This document shows, in pieces, positions 1 to 8,920 of a stretch of 64,000 nt of DNA. Every line of letters starts with the position of its first letter. Positions within the stretch are counted from its first letter, which is position 1. The position numbers and the translations under genes are program-made. The notes under the pieces are model-generated. The model searched no databases, was not told where the DNA came from, and saw nothing but the letters and a program-made list of their open reading frames with translations. The stretch is from assembly GCA_029564595.1 (NCBI GenBank), contig JAKQPS010000018.1, positions 1 through 64,000 on the forward strand, written 5' to 3'. Source of the DNA: a bacterium (GTDB taxonomy: Bacteria > UBP15 > UBA6099).

Positions 1-180
1 GCGGCATCCGTGCCGTCCGCAGCTTCGCTTCCTGCTGCGCTCCGAAAAAGATTCCGCATACGCTCCTCGCGCAATCTTCTTTCTCCACTTGCCCCTTCGG
101 GTGACAGATCCTGCGCTCCGGTTTTGCTGCCGTCGCCAGCGGGCACAACGCCTGTGAGTACAAAACTATGGAGGCTCGAC

Positions 181-705
181 ATGAAACCGAAATGTCTCGA
201 TTGTTCCAACTTGTCCCGCTGGGAGCAGGCTTCAGGAGGCACAGTTCCCAGATGTGCCCGATTAGAAGCCGTCGAAGAAATGATTCGCTCTGAGATGCGA
301 TTTTGGAATATCAACGGCAACTGGTCTTCGACGTGGGAATCTGATGAGTCACCCTATTGCTCTTTGGAAGAAGAGCCACAGTATATTTGCGAGGAGGAGG
401 GCCGAGAGGTCGAAGTCGCTATTCAGGAATGGCTCGACAGCCGCTTAATCATTACTGAACGAACAGGCCCGGTTTATCGAAGCATTAAAAGCATAGAAAA
501 CGACATACTCTGGAAGTTCTCCTTCTGCACTCAATATTCGCCTAACAATGACGCTGAATCATGGGATGACCCGATCTTTCATTCACATTACGACTATCCT
601 GAAATCCCAGATTCCGACATTGATTCTGCTGAGCCGCTATTTTCATCCCCTCTTGTTAAAGAGATCGAACAGATGGTCGAGAAAATACCCATAGGTCCCC
701 ATTGA
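181..705 (+). CDS. Unknown small acidic protein
   Basis: I do not recognise this 174-residue protein. The frame is open further upstream, but the ATG at 181 is preceded by a GGAGG-type ribosome site at about 170-174, and the upstream residues look like low-complexity read-through, so 181 is the chosen start. The protein begins MKPKCLDCSNLSRW, and a CxxC near the N-terminus with two further Cys (in PRCARLE and SPYCSLEEE) could bind a metal. The rest is rich in Glu, Asp, Trp and Tyr, with no membrane segment or signal peptide. It lies at the head of a run of co-directional genes, each with its own strong ribosome site (805, 1345, 2335), which looks like a phage- or plasmid-derived cassette. No function can be assigned. 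Confidence 0.55.
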   Translation: MKPKCLDCSNLSRWEQASGGTVPRCARLEAVEEMIRSEMRFWNINGNWSSTWESDESPYCSLEEEPQYICEEEGREVEVAIQEWLDSRLIITERTGPVYRSIKSIENDILWKFSFCTQYSPNNDAESWDDPIFHSHYDYPEIPDSDIDSAEPLFSSPLVKEIEQMVEKIPIGPH

Positions 706-804
706 GAGTTTTTTACTTCTGATTGGCGATGCGCCTGTCGTCCTCAGTTTGTTTTTTTGAACTTTCGGGCCGACAGGCTCAATCACATTTATGGAGGTGT
801 CCCG

Positions 805-1257
805 ATGAGGATACTTGCAAACTTTACAAAGAAGGTCGCAACTGCGCAGTACGAAAACGAGACATACACCGTCACTGTCGAGGCGGAAAGCGAGTTTAAC
901 AATGTCGCCGAAGTCGCCGACTACCTTTTTAGTCAGGCACGCGCGGCTGTACAGCGACAGATCGATGGAGGCGCGGCGATGACCACGCCGGAGACAATAA
1001 TGCCGTCCACTACCAAACATGACGAGCCGGAACAGCCGAAAGCGCAAAAACAGGCTGGCAGAGGCAACGTTTATTCGATCACGCCCAAGCAAACCGGCTT
1101 GATACGTCGCCTGCTCACAGAGAACTTCGGCGGAATAGAAAAGGGAAACCGTTGGCTTGGAGAAGAAACCGGCGTTGCCGATGCGGCGCAACTATCTCGA
1201 AAACAGGCCAGCAGAATAATCGAAATACTGATGGACCGCTCGCGCAAGTCCGCTTAG
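805..1257 (+). CDS. Hypothetical protein with C-terminal QxxxIxxLL/LSxxxAS motif
   Basis: A 150-residue protein. The start at 805 follows a GGAGGT ribosome site at 794-799. The N-terminal 45 residues look like a small alpha/beta unit, then comes a polar linker (about 55-85). The C-terminal 65 residues carry a pattern of the form TPKQxxLIRRLL...DAAQLSRKQASRIIEIL. I have seen similar short helical modules at the ends of phage and plasmid single-strand annealing or replication-associated proteins; this is recollection, not a search result. There is no signal peptide or membrane segment. It precedes a DUF932 gene, which supports a mobile-element origin for this group. The function is unknown. Confidence 0.55.
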   Translation: MRILANFTKKVATAQYENETYTVTVEAESEFNNVAEVADYLFSQARAAVQRQIDGGAAMTTPETIMPSTTKHDEPEQPKAQKQAGRGNVYSITPKQTGLIRRLLTENFGGIEKGNRWLGEETGVADAAQLSRKQASRIIEILMDRSRKSA

Positions 1258-1344
1258 GTGTCATCGCGAAAAAAGAGGGTCGGAGCGCGATGTTCCGGCC
1301 CTCTTCTTGTTTTGTTTAAACCACAAATCAATGGAGAGATTGTT

Positions 1345-2256
1345 ATGAACGATAAAACTGAAAAACTTGTTAAGGTCATAACCGAACGACAGCAATCCAA
1401 GTACGACGCTATCGCCCCGGCGCGCTATGTCGTCTGTAGCCCGCACGGATTCCTTTTCGGTGGCAAACACATAAGGACGACCAACACAGCTGTAAAGCAG
1501 CTTTGCGCCACTTGTGGTATTCCCACCCAGTTCTTTATCGAACGAATGAACGAGCGTGAACGATGCGCGGTGTTCAACCGCCTGAATATCCAGCATGCGG
1601 AGGTCGAGAGACTTTACCGCTTTCAGAATGACTGCCTATATGGCGTTGTCAGTGAAAGATATAAAAAGATAGATAACATTCGAATCCTCGATATTCTTCA
1701 GGCTGCAAGCGATTCCGGCATAGGACTAAAACCTGTAAAATGGACGCTCAATCACGATCATACACGCGTAGTGCTTGTGCCTGAAAACGCAAATGTTGGG
1801 GAACTGACGCCCAGCATCACTGTCACCAATAGTGAAAACGGCCTTGCGTCTCTTTCGTTATGGGCGGGCGTTTATCGCTGGGTCTGCTCCAACGGAATGA
1901 TGGTTCCAGTATCTGACATCGCAAAGAGCCGCTGGATGCACATCGGAAAAAACGACATATCGTTACCTGACATCCGCATCGTGCTAAATAAGTCCTTTGA
2001 GTGGACGGAAAAACTCTACGATTCCAAGAGCAGGTATCTATCCACAAAGAACAAATCCGACATTGTGCTAGACATTACCCGAGCGCTAGGTCAGAAAGCA
2101 GCTGAAAAAATGATAGAGACGGCTAACAAAAGCTATCATGGCGGCAGGACAATGTTCGATGCGGTCGGCGCCATCACACAGGCAGCACACGCGTTCCGTC
2201 CAGCCGTCCAAACGGAGCTTGAACACTATGCCGCTACGCTTCTGAAGGTAGCGTGA
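1345..2256 (+). CDS. DUF932 (phage/plasmid-like) protein
   Basis: A 303-residue protein. The ATG at 1345 follows GGAGAG at 1333-1338. The central segment NSENGLASLSLWAGVYRWVCSNGM is cut here to its recognisable core: an SENG turn followed by a Gly-rich strand and a VCSNG motif, which is the hallmark of the DUF932 / phage-plasmid-like protein family. Members of that family are common on plasmids, phages and integrative elements, and their biochemical function is not established. The C-terminal third is helical. The neighbours are a small helical protein upstream and a RecB/Cas4-type nuclease downstream, both with independent ribosome sites and gaps of about 80 bp. This composition suggests a DNA-processing cassette taken from a mobile element. 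Family confidence is good; the role is inferred. Confidence 0.75.
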   Translation: MNDKTEKLVKVITERQQSKYDAIAPARYVVCSPHGFLFGGKHIRTTNTAVKQLCATCGIPTQFFIERMNERERCAVFNRLNIQHAEVERLYRFQNDCLYGVVSERYKKIDNIRILDILQAASDSGIGLKPVKWTLNHDHTRVVLVPENANVGELTPSITVTNSENGLASLSLWAGVYRWVCSNGMMVPVSDIAKSRWMHIGKNDISLPDIRIVLNKSFEWTEKLYDSKSRYLSTKNKSDIVLDITRALGQKAAEKMIETANKSYHGGRTMFDAVGAITQAAHAFRPAVQTELEHYAATLLKVA

Positions 2257-2334
2257 GGCGTGCAACGCAAGACAACAATACAGAGTGACGAGCATCGTTG
2301 CTTGCCATCTAAACCTTTTTCGGAGGAAATCAAA

Positions 2335-3093
2335 ATGGAACTCTCATCAACCAAGATTGACGCATATCTTCAATGTCCGCTTAAGTACCGTTTTCGGTAC
2401 ATTGATGGCATAGAGCCGGAGGAAACATCGGCTCCTTTAGTGTTCGGGTCAGCCGTGCATGGAACACTGAAACACTTTCACAAGAGGCGCATGGAGGGCA
2501 AGAAACTGTCATCCGAAGAGGTAGCTGCTGCGTTCGCTGAGGATTGGGAGGCAGCTTGCGCCGTGCCTGTCAAATGGAATGGCAGCACCCCGGAGCAGCT
2601 TCAGGAGCAAGGCATTCAACTTCTTAATGCCTATCTTGAGGCCGCGCCCATATCAGAGCCGCCGCTGGCAGTTGAACAGAAGCTACACGCGCCGGTCGTA
2701 CATTTAGGAACCGGCGAGATGCTTGATGGCGTAGGATTGGTCGGCATCATCGACCGCATAGACCCCGGCATCCGTCCAGTCGAGCTTAAAACATCAAGCC
2801 AGTCCTACAGCCAGCTTCGCGTTGATATCTCGCTACAGTTTACCATCTATTCGTATCTGTTGGCCTACTATCACGAGTGCGACGAGATTGACGGAGATTA
2901 CGAAATCATCGTTAAAACAAAGACGCCAAAGTTCCAACGTCTCTCTACTCACCGCTGCATCCATGACTTCGACCGCTTGTTCCGCATAATCAAAAGCGTC
3001 TCACGCGGTATTGAGTCTGGAATCTTTCACCCTTCGCCATCACATATGTTCTGCCCGGGGTGCGATTTTGTGACGGAATGCGCAAAATGGTAG
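2335..3093 (+). CDS. Cas4/RecB-like PD-(D/E)XK nuclease with Fe-S cysteines
   Basis: A 252-residue protein starting at 2335 after a GGAGG site. It starts with the MELSSTKIDAYLQCPLKYRF signature of PDDEXK_1 / RecB-family nucleases. The active site is visible as GIIDRID followed by VELKTS, supplying the Asp, Glu and Lys of the fold. Four cysteines (C14, C240, C243, C249) have the spacing of the 4Fe-4S cluster in Cas4 and AddB: one before the nuclease core and a CxxCx5C trio at the end. Proteins of this type are 5'-3' exonucleases acting on DNA ends. There is no cas1, cas2 or repeat array nearby, so it is a stand-alone Cas4-like protein, probably from a mobile element or a defence island. An inverted repeat overlaps its stop codon. 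Confidence 0.8.
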   Translation: MELSSTKIDAYLQCPLKYRFRYIDGIEPEETSAPLVFGSAVHGTLKHFHKRRMEGKKLSSEEVAAAFAEDWEAACAVPVKWNGSTPEQLQEQGIQLLNAYLEAAPISEPPLAVEQKLHAPVVHLGTGEMLDGVGLVGIIDRIDPGIRPVELKTSSQSYSQLRVDISLQFTIYSYLLAYYHECDEIDGDYEIIVKTKTPKFQRLSTHRCIHDFDRLFRIIKSVSRGIESGIFHPSPSHMFCPGCDFVTECAKW

Positions 3094-3108
3094 ACAGTTT
3101 TGTCTACC
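3089..3108. repeat. Short perfect inverted repeat at gene end
   Basis: GGTAGACA and TGTCTACC form a perfect 8-bp stem with a 4-nt loop, overlapping the TAG stop of the Cas4-like gene and lying 45 bp before the next gene's start. It has no following T-tract, so it is more likely a processing hairpin or an operator than an intrinsic terminator. Confidence 0.5.
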
Positions 3109-3153
3109 GACCATATGCTAATCTTCAGGGCTTATCACAAAAAGGAGGTCTTT

Positions 3154-3969
3154 ATGCTTGGAGCGATCGCGGGAGATATTATCGGCAGTCCCTATGAAAA
3201 AATAGGCATTAAAACAACCGTATTTCCTCTTTTTTGCGAGGATAGCAACTTCACCGACGACACTGTTCTTTCCGTTGCGATTGCTGATGCCATAATGAAC
3301 GACATTCCGTTTAAAGAAAGATTATTGTATTACTATCACAGAAATCCAAGTTTAGTCTATGGAGACCATTTTGTTCAATGGGCAAACTCAGACGATCATA
3401 AGCCTTATTTCTCGTTCGGAAACGGCTCTGCGATGCGGGTGTGCCCTGTGGGTTGGGCATACGACAGCATCGAAGAGACGTTAAGCAAAGCCAAAGAAAC
3501 CGCTGAATGCACGCACAATCATCCAGAAGGCATAAAAGGCGCGCAAGCCGTCGCTGCGGCTGTATTCATGGCTCGCAACGGAAAAACAAAAACACAAATA
3601 AAATATTTTATACACACTGAGTTCGGATATGACCTGAACAGAAAACTCGACGACATTCGACCTTTATATCATTTTGACGCAACATGCATGGGCACGGTTC
3701 CTGAAGCTATTATCTCTTTTTTCGAATCGTCTGACTTTGAAAGCGCTATCCGGAACGCTGTTTCCATTGGAGGAGACAGCGACACCATCGCCTGTATCGC
3801 GGGCGGTATAGCTGAGGCTTTTTACGGTGGAGTTCCCGAACCTATCCGGTCTATAGCGCTAGATAAAATCAATCTGCCATGGTTCGTGGTGGACGGCGAG
3901 CACGTCGTCGAAGAAAATCCTTTGTTTGATGTGACAACCGCTTTCTTTGAACGCTACGTCAACACTTAG
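3154..3969 (+). CDS. ADP-ribosylglycohydrolase (DraG/ARH family)
   Basis: A 271-residue protein; the ATG at 3154 follows AAAGGAGG at 3140-3148. The protein opens with MLGAIAGDIIGSPYE and has FTDDT (about residues 33-37), NGSAMRV, a HNHPEGIKGAQA segment and GGDSDTIACIAGGIAEA. These are the Mg-binding aspartates and glycine-rich motifs of the ADP-ribosyl hydrolase fold, and the length is normal for the family. Such enzymes remove ADP-ribose from protein side chains, nucleic acids or small molecules. The neighbouring ARPP-1 protein belongs to a family named for its association with ADP-ribosylglycohydrolases, so the two probably act together in NAD/ADP-ribose signalling or in reversing an ADP-ribosylation event. 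No matching transferase is visible in the window. The substrate is unknown. Confidence 0.88.
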   Translation: MLGAIAGDIIGSPYEKIGIKTTVFPLFCEDSNFTDDTVLSVAIADAIMNDIPFKERLLYYYHRNPSLVYGDHFVQWANSDDHKPYFSFGNGSAMRVCPVGWAYDSIEETLSKAKETAECTHNHPEGIKGAQAVAAAVFMARNGKTKTQIKYFIHTEFGYDLNRKLDDIRPLYHFDATCMGTVPEAIISFFESSDFESAIRNAVSIGGDSDTIACIAGGIAEAFYGGVPEPIRSIALDKINLPWFVVDGEHVVEENPLFDVTTAFFERYVNT

Positions 3970-4033
3970 TCATATTCGCAAGTCTATTTTGTCACACCCT
4001 ATCGTCATAATAACCGCAAAAGGAGGGGATATT

Positions 4034-4972
4034 ATGTCTATTAATAACGAAAATCATCGAAAGGTTGCAAAGACCGCTTTTGAAAGGATTGTCATCGGAA
4101 AGCCTATTTATTACGGAGGTTTGACTGTTTTTCCTTTGATGTTCCAGCAGACCGACATTCCAGAGCATATATCTCTTGAAAACGCTCTCGAAGACAAAAA
4201 GGTCGAAATAACAGAGATTTCCGAAGATGGAAGTGTCCCGGAACTGTTATTTACGAACAACGGGAAAGAACATGTTCTATTAGTGGACGGTGAGGAACTG
4301 ATAGGAGCTAAGCAAAACAGGATTATTAATCTCAGCATGCTTGTCGCGGCTGAATCAAAACTAAAAATCCCCGTTTCCTGTGTCGAAGCCGGACGATGGC
4401 ATTATAAGTCCCGGATATTCTCGGCAGGAGCTTTCGCGCCTACATCGATGCGCTCTCGCACTAAATCTGAAACCATGAATAACGCCAGAAGCCGCGGAGT
4501 GTATATGAGCAATCAACACCGGGTTTGGAACGATGTCGACAGAATGATGGGGGATCTCGGCACGCATTCTGAATCTTCGGCAATGCACGACGGATATGAG
4601 GCTATGTCGTCAAGACTGGCTGAGTATACGGAAATGATGAAACTGCCATCGGACGCGTCAGGATATATTGCTTGTATCGGTAAGCGTGTGTTAGGCGGGG
4701 ATGTATTTGCGACTTCTGAAACCCTGCAGAAGAAATGGCATAGAATCATCAGGAGCGTTGTTGTCGAGTCCATAAGAACCGGTGTAATGGCTGAGCCGTC
4801 AGAGACTGAAGTCGCAAGAGATTTCTTGTCGGCGGCATCCGATTCTATTGCAGAGCCATATTCACCGCCCGGCGAAGGCGTCAGTATACATATTGACGGC
4901 AACTCTGTTGTCGGAAATGTGCTCTTGTATCAAAATACGATGCTTCATGCGTCTCTGTTCTCAGTGACTTAA
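4034..4972 (+). CDS. ARPP-1 / DUF6569-type protein
   Basis: A 312-residue protein, start 4034 after AGGAGGGG at 4021-4028. The N-terminal half contains YYGGLTVFPL, ALEDKKVEITEI, a LLVDGEELIGAKQNRI core and CVEAGRWHY. I recognise this as the ARPP-1 (ARG and rhodanese-phosphatase-superfamily-associated) domain, known from conflict-system gene neighbourhoods; its activity is undetermined. The conserved GEEL.GAKQNR motif suggests ligand binding. The C-terminal half is helical, with a DxxRMMG and EYTEMMK region. It sits 64 bp after an ADP-ribosylglycohydrolase, the context that gives the family its name. The next gene is an FGE-fold protein. Recognition comes from memory of motifs, not from a search. 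Confidence 0.75.
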   Translation: MSINNENHRKVAKTAFERIVIGKPIYYGGLTVFPLMFQQTDIPEHISLENALEDKKVEITEISEDGSVPELLFTNNGKEHVLLVDGEELIGAKQNRIINLSMLVAAESKLKIPVSCVEAGRWHYKSRIFSAGAFAPTSMRSRTKSETMNNARSRGVYMSNQHRVWNDVDRMMGDLGTHSESSAMHDGYEAMSSRLAEYTEMMKLPSDASGYIACIGKRVLGGDVFATSETLQKKWHRIIRSVVVESIRTGVMAEPSETEVARDFLSAASDSIAEPYSPPGEGVSIHIDGNSVVGNVLLYQNTMLHASLFSVT

Positions 4973-5041
4973 GTGTTCTTGTTATTTGTTTTTCTTGTAA
5001 TCTTATCCCTTTTTAGCTATCATAAAACCTTGAGGGCATTC

Positions 5042-5872
5042 ATGGAAATAGTAATAACGGCAAATCCCAATAGCTATCCTGAGTCGAAATATGACATTTT
5101 TTGTTTGGTATTTGCAGGTGAGTTTACAATGGGCAATAGTTTCCAAGACGCGCCGGATAATGAGAAGCCACAAAGACGAATCCAGTTATCCTCTTTTTGT
5201 ATTTCAAAATATCCAGTCACAAATGACCAATATGCGTGTTTTTTGAGGGAATGCTTAGGAAGATCTCCTAGTTATTGGCGCGGGTATAGATATGACAACT
5301 ATCTTTCAAATCATCCAGTGGATGATGTCAGTTGGGAAGATGCTTGCAGATACTGTGATTGGCTAAGTAATAAAACAGAAAAGAAAGTTTTATTGCCAAC
5401 AGAAGCTCAGTGGGAAAAAGCAGCGAGAGGGGAAGATAAGCGCGAGTTCCCATGGGGAAATCAAAGGCCGGATTTCGGACGCGTGAACTTTGCTAACAAT
5501 GAAAACGGTTCTACGCCTGTGGATTTATATCCAAAAGGAGTTAGTCCATACGGATGTTGGGATATGGCAGGAAATGTAAACGAATGGACTAGGGATTATT
5601 ATGCAGATGACTGGCTGAGCAAGATGCCTTTAATGAATCCTGTAAACCTCACGCCAATCGACAATCCGATTGGCATGCTTCGCACAACTAGGGGCGGACA
5701 TTGGAGTTACGGCTCGCAAAATCTTACAACTACTACAAGATGGGGGATACAACCTTCGGCAGGAGCAGGTTTTAGGTGCGTTTATGAAATGACTGATAAC
5801 TATAAAATGGAATCGCCTTTAGAGAAACATAAAAAAGCTGTCCAAGATTATTTCACCCTGTGTGGTATATAG
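5042..5872 (+). CDS. FGE-fold (SUMF1/EgtB/PvdO-like) protein
   Basis: A 276-residue protein with the formylglycine-generating-enzyme fold: AGEFTMGN near the start, KYPVTNDQY, HPVDDVSWEDACRYCDWLS, LPTEAQWEKAARG, CWDMAGNVNEWTRDYY, RGGHWSY and GFRCV at the end. The two cysteines of true sulfatase-activating FGE are not evident, so this is probably a ligand-binding or partner domain of the C-type-lectin-like class. Such domains recur in bacterial conflict islands. The start at 5042 has GAGGG at 5032-5036. A GTG at 4973, directly after the upstream stop, would add a hydrophobic leader of 17 residues, but it lacks a ribosome site. The gene is more AT-rich than the restriction operon that follows, suggesting a different origin. 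Confidence 0.8.
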   Translation: MEIVITANPNSYPESKYDIFCLVFAGEFTMGNSFQDAPDNEKPQRRIQLSSFCISKYPVTNDQYACFLRECLGRSPSYWRGYRYDNYLSNHPVDDVSWEDACRYCDWLSNKTEKKVLLPTEAQWEKAARGEDKREFPWGNQRPDFGRVNFANNENGSTPVDLYPKGVSPYGCWDMAGNVNEWTRDYYADDWLSKMPLMNPVNLTPIDNPIGMLRTTRGGHWSYGSQNLTTTTRWGIQPSAGAGFRCVYEMTDNYKMESPLEKHKKAVQDYFTLCGI

Positions 5873-5965
5873 GCTTATGACATATAATGCTCACGAACAA
5901 GCGATTTATATGTCAAAGTTTGAGTTGATTTGAATGGCTGTCTTGCATCTTATTTGCAAATGTAT

Positions 5966-5994
5966 TTGTCATGTGTAAAAGCGGAGAATATAAT
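5966..5994 (+). promoter_or_regulatory. Sigma-70-type promoter of the restriction-modification operon
   Basis: TTGTCA at 5966-5971 and a consensus TATAAT at 5989-5994 are separated by 17 bp. Transcription would start near 6001, giving a leader of about 30 nt before the SNF2 gene, whose AGAGGTG ribosome site lies at 6024-6030. The FGE gene ends 94 bp upstream of the -35 box, so the restriction operon has its own promoter. Confidence 0.65.
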
Positions 5995-6032
5995 ACCGAG
6001 CGAAAGCTTTCATTAAGGCAATAAGAGGTGTA

Positions 6033-8903
6033 ATGAGCACACCGTATCACGCCAAGTATTTCGCCCACGAACTCACGCGACGCCGCCCAGCGGCAGGTAT
6101 AGACAGGCTTTCGATGTCGCTCTTCGATGCTTGCGTTGACCTCAACCCTCACCAGATCGACGCCGCGCTCTTCGCCCTGAAATCACCCATCAGCAAGGGC
6201 GTCATTCTCGCGGATGAAGTCGGACTCGGCAAAACCATCGAGGCCGGACTTGTGCTCTGCCAGTACTGGGCCGAGCGACGCCGCAAACTGCTCATCGTAT
6301 GTCCGGCGTCCATCCGCAAGCAGTGGAGCCTCGAACTTGAGGAAAAGTTCAACATCCCCACAACCATTCTCGACGCCACGGCCTGCCGTCAGGCACAGCG
6401 CGACGGCAATCCAGACCCATTCAACACCGATCGCGTCGTCATAACATCCATAAACTTCGCGAGCGCCATGCAGGCAGTCATCAAACCGATTGCATGGGAT
6501 CTCGTGGTCATAGACGAAGCCCACAAGCTCCGAAACGCCTACCGGCCCAGCAACCGCATGGGACAGCGCATCCGCTGGGCGCTCGAAGACCGGCGCAAGC
6601 TGCTTCTCACCGCCACGCCGTTGCAGAATACACTCCTCGAACTCTACGGCCTATCCACCGTGATAGACGAACGCATATTCGGCGACGTCCAATCATTCAG
6701 GGCTCAGTACACGAGGCAGGACAGCGACCTCGAAGAACTCCGCGAACGCCTCACCAACTTCTGCAAACGAACCCTTCGGAATCAGGTCATCGAGTATATC
6801 CGATACACCGAACGCCGCCCGCACACACAAACGTTCCATCCCAACGACGACGAACACAAACTTTACGAAGCCATTTCCGATTTCCTCATTCGCGAGGACA
6901 CATATTCCATCCCCAAGCGGCAGCGGGCGCTCACAACGCTCATTCTCCGCAAGCTGCTCGCGTCATCATCCCACGCCATCGCCGGTACGCTCGAAACAAT
7001 GAAGGAGCGCATCCAGCGCATTCGCGACGGCCTGCCGGTCGAAGATAATGTGCTCGAAGGCATCGTGAACCTCGAAGAAATGGAGAGCGACCTTCTCGAC
7101 GAGGCGGAGGAGTTGGAAGCGGAGAACGGCGAGCAGCCTGGAACCGATGAGCTTGCCGTTGACCGCGAGAAAATCGAAGAGGAGATCGCCGTACTCGACC
7201 GATTCATTGCCTGGGCGCGCGGCATCGGCGTGGACACTAAATCCCGCACTTTGTTGAACGCCCTCGAAATCGGATTCGAGAAGATGCAGGAAACAGGCGC
7301 GAATCGAAAGGCTCTCATCTTCACTGAATCCCGACGCACTCAGGACTACCTGAAATCATTCCTCGAAAGCAACGGCTATGCCGGGCGCGTCATTCTCTTT
7401 AACGGAACGAACGGCGGACCGGAAGCCCGCGCCATATATGACACATGGATAAAGAAAAACGAAGGCACCGGACGCGCCAGCGGTTCCCGCGTCATAGACA
7501 TACGCACCGCGCTCATAGAGCATTTTCGCGACACCGCCGACATCATGATCGCCACCGAAGCAGCCGCGGAGGGCGTCAACATTCAGTTCTGTTCTCTGGT
7601 CATTAACTATGACCTGCCGTGGAACCCGCAGCGCATCGAGCAGCGCATCGGACGCTGCCACCGCTACGGCCAGAAACACGATGTCGTTGTCGTCAACTTC
7701 CTCAACGAACGCAACGACGCCGACCGCCGCGTCCTCGAACTCCTCACCGAGAAGTTCAAGCTCTTCAACGGCATATTCGGCGCGTCGGACGAAGTGCTCG
7801 GAGCCATCGAGTCCGGCGTGGATTTCGAGAAACGCATCCTCGACATCTACCAGCAGTGCCGCACACCCGAGGAGATCGAAGCGGCTTTCAAGAAGCTGCA
7901 GGAGGAAATGGACGCGTCCATTCAGGCGCGGCTTGAAGACACCCGCCGCCTGCTGCTCGAACACTTCGATGAAGATGTTCACGCCCGCCTCAAGGTGCAG
8001 CTCGACAACGCCCGCGACCATCTCGACAACATAGGCCGGATGTTCTGGACGCTCACCGGCTACATGCTCCGCGACCATGCAACATTCGACGACAAAGCTC
8101 TCGCATTCGACTTGCATACTCCGCCGCGTCCCGACCTTTCACGTGGGCGATACCATCTCATATCGAAAACGCATCCTAATATCACGGGAGAATACCTGTA
8201 CCGCCTGTCGCATCCGCTCGGAGAACATGTCATTGACACCGGCAAGCAGTGTGTCGCCCCGCTTGCGGATGTAGCATTCGATGTCTCCGCGCATCCCGCG
8301 CGCATCGACGCCGTGGAGAAGCTGAAAGGTCGTTCCGGCTGGCTCATACTTCAGAAACTCGTGGTCGAGTCTTACGAACGCGAGGAGTACCTTCTGTTCT
8401 CCGCGTTCGACGACAAGGGAAAAACCATCGATCAGGAAACGAGCGAGAAACTATTCCGCTGCGCCGCCACAACCCAGCCCTGCGATGAAATGCCGGAGAC
8501 CCTCCGGGAGAAACTGGATAAGGAAGCCAAGCGTCACGAGGAAGCAGCCATTGCCGCGTCGCTGGAAGCCAACAACCGCTTTTTCGTACAGGAGCGCGAA
8601 CGTCTCGAACGCTGGGCCGACGATATGGTTCTCGCCGCCGAGAAAGAACTCAAGGACATCAAGGAGCAGATAAAGGCCACCACGCGGCAGTCGCGTCTTG
8701 CGCCCACGGTCGAGGAGCAGCACTCCTTGCAGATGAAAATCAGGGAACTCGAACGCGAGCAAAGGAAACGACGCCAGCGCATCTTCGATGTCGAAGATGA
8801 AATAAAGGAAAAAAGGGATACACTTATCGAGGCGCTCGAAAAACGCCTTAGCCAGAGCACTGCCACGGAGCCGCTGTTCATCATCCGCTGGTCCGTGGCG
8901 TGA
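6033..8903 (+). CDS. SNF2-family helicase of a restriction-modification operon
   Basis: A 956-residue superfamily 2 ATPase of the SNF2/RapA type. Visible motifs are Q-motif-like NPHQIDAALFAL, Walker A DEVGLGKT (61-68), DLVVIDEAHKLRN (motif II, about 160), LLLTATPLQN (motif III), LIFTESRRTQDYL (motif IV), ATEAAAEGVNIQ (motif V) and QRIGRCHRYGQ (motif VI, about 540). The C-terminal 300 residues are charged coiled coil. The first gene of the operon, it overlaps or abuts the methyltransferase gene (GTGA at 8900-8903). SNF2 proteins coupled to a methylase occur in DISARM class 1 and in enlarged type III-like systems; DrmA, DrmB and DrmC are absent here, so the latter fits better. It probably translocates on DNA for the nuclease subunit. 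Confidence 0.88.
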   Translation: MSTPYHAKYFAHELTRRRPAAGIDRLSMSLFDACVDLNPHQIDAALFALKSPISKGVILADEVGLGKTIEAGLVLCQYWAERRRKLLIVCPASIRKQWSLELEEKFNIPTTILDATACRQAQRDGNPDPFNTDRVVITSINFASAMQAVIKPIAWDLVVIDEAHKLRNAYRPSNRMGQRIRWALEDRRKLLLTATPLQNTLLELYGLSTVIDERIFGDVQSFRAQYTRQDSDLEELRERLTNFCKRTLRNQVIEYIRYTERRPHTQTFHPNDDEHKLYEAISDFLIREDTYSIPKRQRALTTLILRKLLASSSHAIAGTLETMKERIQRIRDGLPVEDNVLEGIVNLEEMESDLLDEAEELEAENGEQPGTDELAVDREKIEEEIAVLDRFIAWARGIGVDTKSRTLLNALEIGFEKMQETGANRKALIFTESRRTQDYLKSFLESNGYAGRVILFNGTNGGPEARAIYDTWIKKNEGTGRASGSRVIDIRTALIEHFRDTADIMIATEAAAEGVNIQFCSLVINYDLPWNPQRIEQRIGRCHRYGQKHDVVVVNFLNERNDADRRVLELLTEKFKLFNGIFGASDEVLGAIESGVDFEKRILDIYQQCRTPEEIEAAFKKLQEEMDASIQARLEDTRRLLLEHFDEDVHARLKVQLDNARDHLDNIGRMFWTLTGYMLRDHATFDDKALAFDLHTPPRPDLSRGRYHLISKTHPNITGEYLYRLSHPLGEHVIDTGKQCVAPLADVAFDVSAHPARIDAVEKLKGRSGWLILQKLVVESYEREEYLLFSAFDDKGKTIDQETSEKLFRCAATTQPCDEMPETLREKLDKEAKRHEEAAIAASLEANNRFFVQERERLERWADDMVLAAEKELKDIKEQIKATTRQSRLAPTVEEQHSLQMKIRELEREQRKRRQRIFDVEDEIKEKRDTLIEALEKRLSQSTATEPLFIIRWSVA

Positions 8904-8920
8904 CAGGGAGAAAGACAGCC

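Noticed and set aside
643-1191. Minus-strand frame over the 805 gene
   Set aside because: It overlaps two plus-strand genes that have good ribosome sites, and it has none itself.
5042-5872. FGE-fold gene as the target of a diversity-generating retroelement with the RT at 17,959
   Set aside because: The C-terminal GFRCV end resembles DGR target proteins, but I found no copy of the 5,690-5,800 sequence near the RT, and the RT has the QG...SP motif of group II types rather than a DGR-type one.
7356-8117. Long minus-strand frame inside the SNF2 gene
   Set aside because: It is an antisense shadow of GC-rich codons; the plus strand has full helicase motifs.
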